In this document: in pieces, positions 11,888 to 12,495 of the stretch
How the letters are laid out: each line of letters begins with the position of its first letter
How positions within the stretch are numbered: position 1 is the first letter of the stretch
Assembly: GCA_038062745.1 (NCBI GenBank)
Contig: JBBTWO010000048.1
Coordinates: 1-12,495, forward strand
Reading direction: 5' to 3'
DNA length: 12,495 bases
Source of the DNA: JBBTWO01 sp038062745
Lineage (GTDB): Bacteria; Patescibacteriota; Microgenomatia; UBA8517
Translations under genes and position numbers: made by a program
Notes under the pieces: model-generated
Databases searched by the model: none
The model's input: only the letters and a program-made list of their open reading frames with translations
Told to the model about the DNA's origin: nothing

Positions 11888-11912
11888 GCTATTCTCATTT
11901 GGCGGATTTTGG
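11863..11912. repeat. 22-bp inverted repeat with 6-nt loop
   Basis: The left arm (11863-11884, starting CCAAAATCC) and right arm (11891-11912, ending GGATTTTGG) pair at 20 of 22 positions around TAGGCT. The two mismatches are A-C in plus-strand RNA but G-U in minus-strand RNA, where the stem is unbroken. No T-run follows on either side, so it is not a standard terminator. Confidence 0.85.
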
Positions 11913-11928
11913 GTTATTCTGTAGTATT

Positions 11929-12495
11929 GTGTTCTTAGATTCTAAGAAAAAATTTCCCTTCATTCTTTTTGTTATTGTTGCCCATGCGATGGTTCCAATC
12001 TTAATTCTTAATATTTATATCCTTTTTGGCCAACGGGAGTTTATACGAGATTGGAATATAGAAAGTGGCAAATTCCTAACCAGAAGTGCAGCCAACCGGT
12101 ACCAGGGCGTGATCAACTCTACAGAAACTCTTTTGGCGGTATTATCACAGACAAATTCCATTCAGACTCGTGATATAGCCGGCTGCACCGCTACGTTTGC
12201 CAACATAGTCAAACAGCAGCCTTTATATACAAACCTGTTTGCGATGACTATAAATGGCGACACGTATTGTCGGGCTAATCCTTCTATACAACCTATCAAT
12301 AACCTCGACCGATTATTTTTTACCAACACGCTCAAAACACTCAGTTTTTCTTCAGGAGGATACACGATTGGCAAACTCAGTAAAAAGCCGGTGCTCACCT
12401 TTGGCTACCCGATTATAAATAGTCTTGGGACCCCCATAGGTGTTATTGCCGCATAGGTGGATTTACACTTTATCAATGAGATGTTTTCCAGAGGA
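11929..12495 (+). pseudogene. Membrane sensor protein start (dCache-like), interrupted by an in-frame TAG and cut by the window edge
   Basis: From GTG at 11929 the frame gives a membrane helix (FPFILFVIVAHAMVPILILNIYILF) and an outside sensor region. Its pattern fits a double-Cache domain: YTNLFAMTINGDTYCRANPS, NLDRLFFTNTLKT, GGYTIGKLSKKPVLTFGYPI, GTPIGVIAA. Such proteins usually continue into a histidine kinase, GGDEF or chemoreceptor part. A TAG at 12454-12456 interrupts it, but the next codons continue the family pattern (VDLHFINEMFSRG), open to the window end. The gene is therefore broken by one base, misread, or read through. An upstream TTG at 11899 was rejected because it lies inside the inverted repeat and has no ribosome site. 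Broken state: moderately sure; sensor identity: fairly sure. Confidence 0.65.

Noticed and set aside
11899..11928. TTG start for the sensor gene
   Set aside because: The TTG lies in the right arm of the inverted repeat, has no ribosome site, and the added residues are not typical. GTG at 11929 directly precedes the charged stretch before the membrane helix.
12454..12456. Alternative code in which TAG is sense
   Set aside because: TAG ends other genes here (for example 160-162 and 11885-11887), so general recoding is unlikely.

Overview
The window is AT-rich and tightly packed. It reads with the standard stop codons, so TGA is not recoded. Several traits suggest a Candidate Phyla Radiation (Patescibacteria) genome, most likely near the Microgenomates: minimal intergenic space, short ribosomal proteins, many start codons 5-8 nt after a -10 box with no Shine-Dalgarno sequence, and many small unrecognised genes. 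This placement is inference from gene style. Recognisable L1 (rplA) argues against those Parcubacteria lineages reported to lack it.

Region 1 (1-1742) is a cell-surface block. A Wzy/WaaL-type O-antigen ligase or O-oligosaccharyltransferase on the minus strand lies between two plus-strand proteins with a hydrophobic N-terminal part and a Pro/Thr/Ser-rich tail. The upstream one is cut by the window edge. A perfect consensus sigma-70 promoter sits over the divergent starts.

Region 2 (1743-5346) is the ribosomal stalk and L1 cluster: rplK-rplA, then rplJ-rplL behind an L10-type leader with a terminator hairpin just before the rplJ start. Between rplA and rplJ, on the opposite strand, lie a HicB-HicA-HicB toxin-antitoxin cassette and an unrecognised 132-aa gene. 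The block ends in a palindrome followed by a strong, apparently bidirectional terminator.

Region 3 (5348-9906, minus strand) runs in transcription order: a MerR/excisionase-type DNA-binding protein; a 7TM protein of the family usually fused to an inactive transglutaminase (that domain is absent here); a RimK-related glutamate-ligase-like ATP-grasp protein fused to a retropepsin-like RimB/zinc-protease domain; a second RimK-like ATP-grasp ligase; a third, YheC/D-like ATP-grasp protein; and a Cys-rich 99-aa protein from its own promoter. The core looks like a small membrane-linked system that joins and trims amino acids or peptides on an unknown acceptor. It is the best candidate for an undescribed system here.

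Region 4 (10068-12495, plus strand) holds an SH3b membrane-anchored protein, a multi-TM protein with an internal twin-arginine motif and an extracytoplasmic tail, a 4-TM protein, a 22-bp inverted repeat, and the membrane sensor (dCache-like) start of a receptor interrupted by an in-frame TAG with the reading frame intact beyond it.

No rRNA, tRNA, CRISPR array, insertion sequence or replication origin was seen. No gene-free stretch exceeds 300 bases; the longest are about 160 (9907-10067) and 150 (4215-4364), and both carry regulatory signals.
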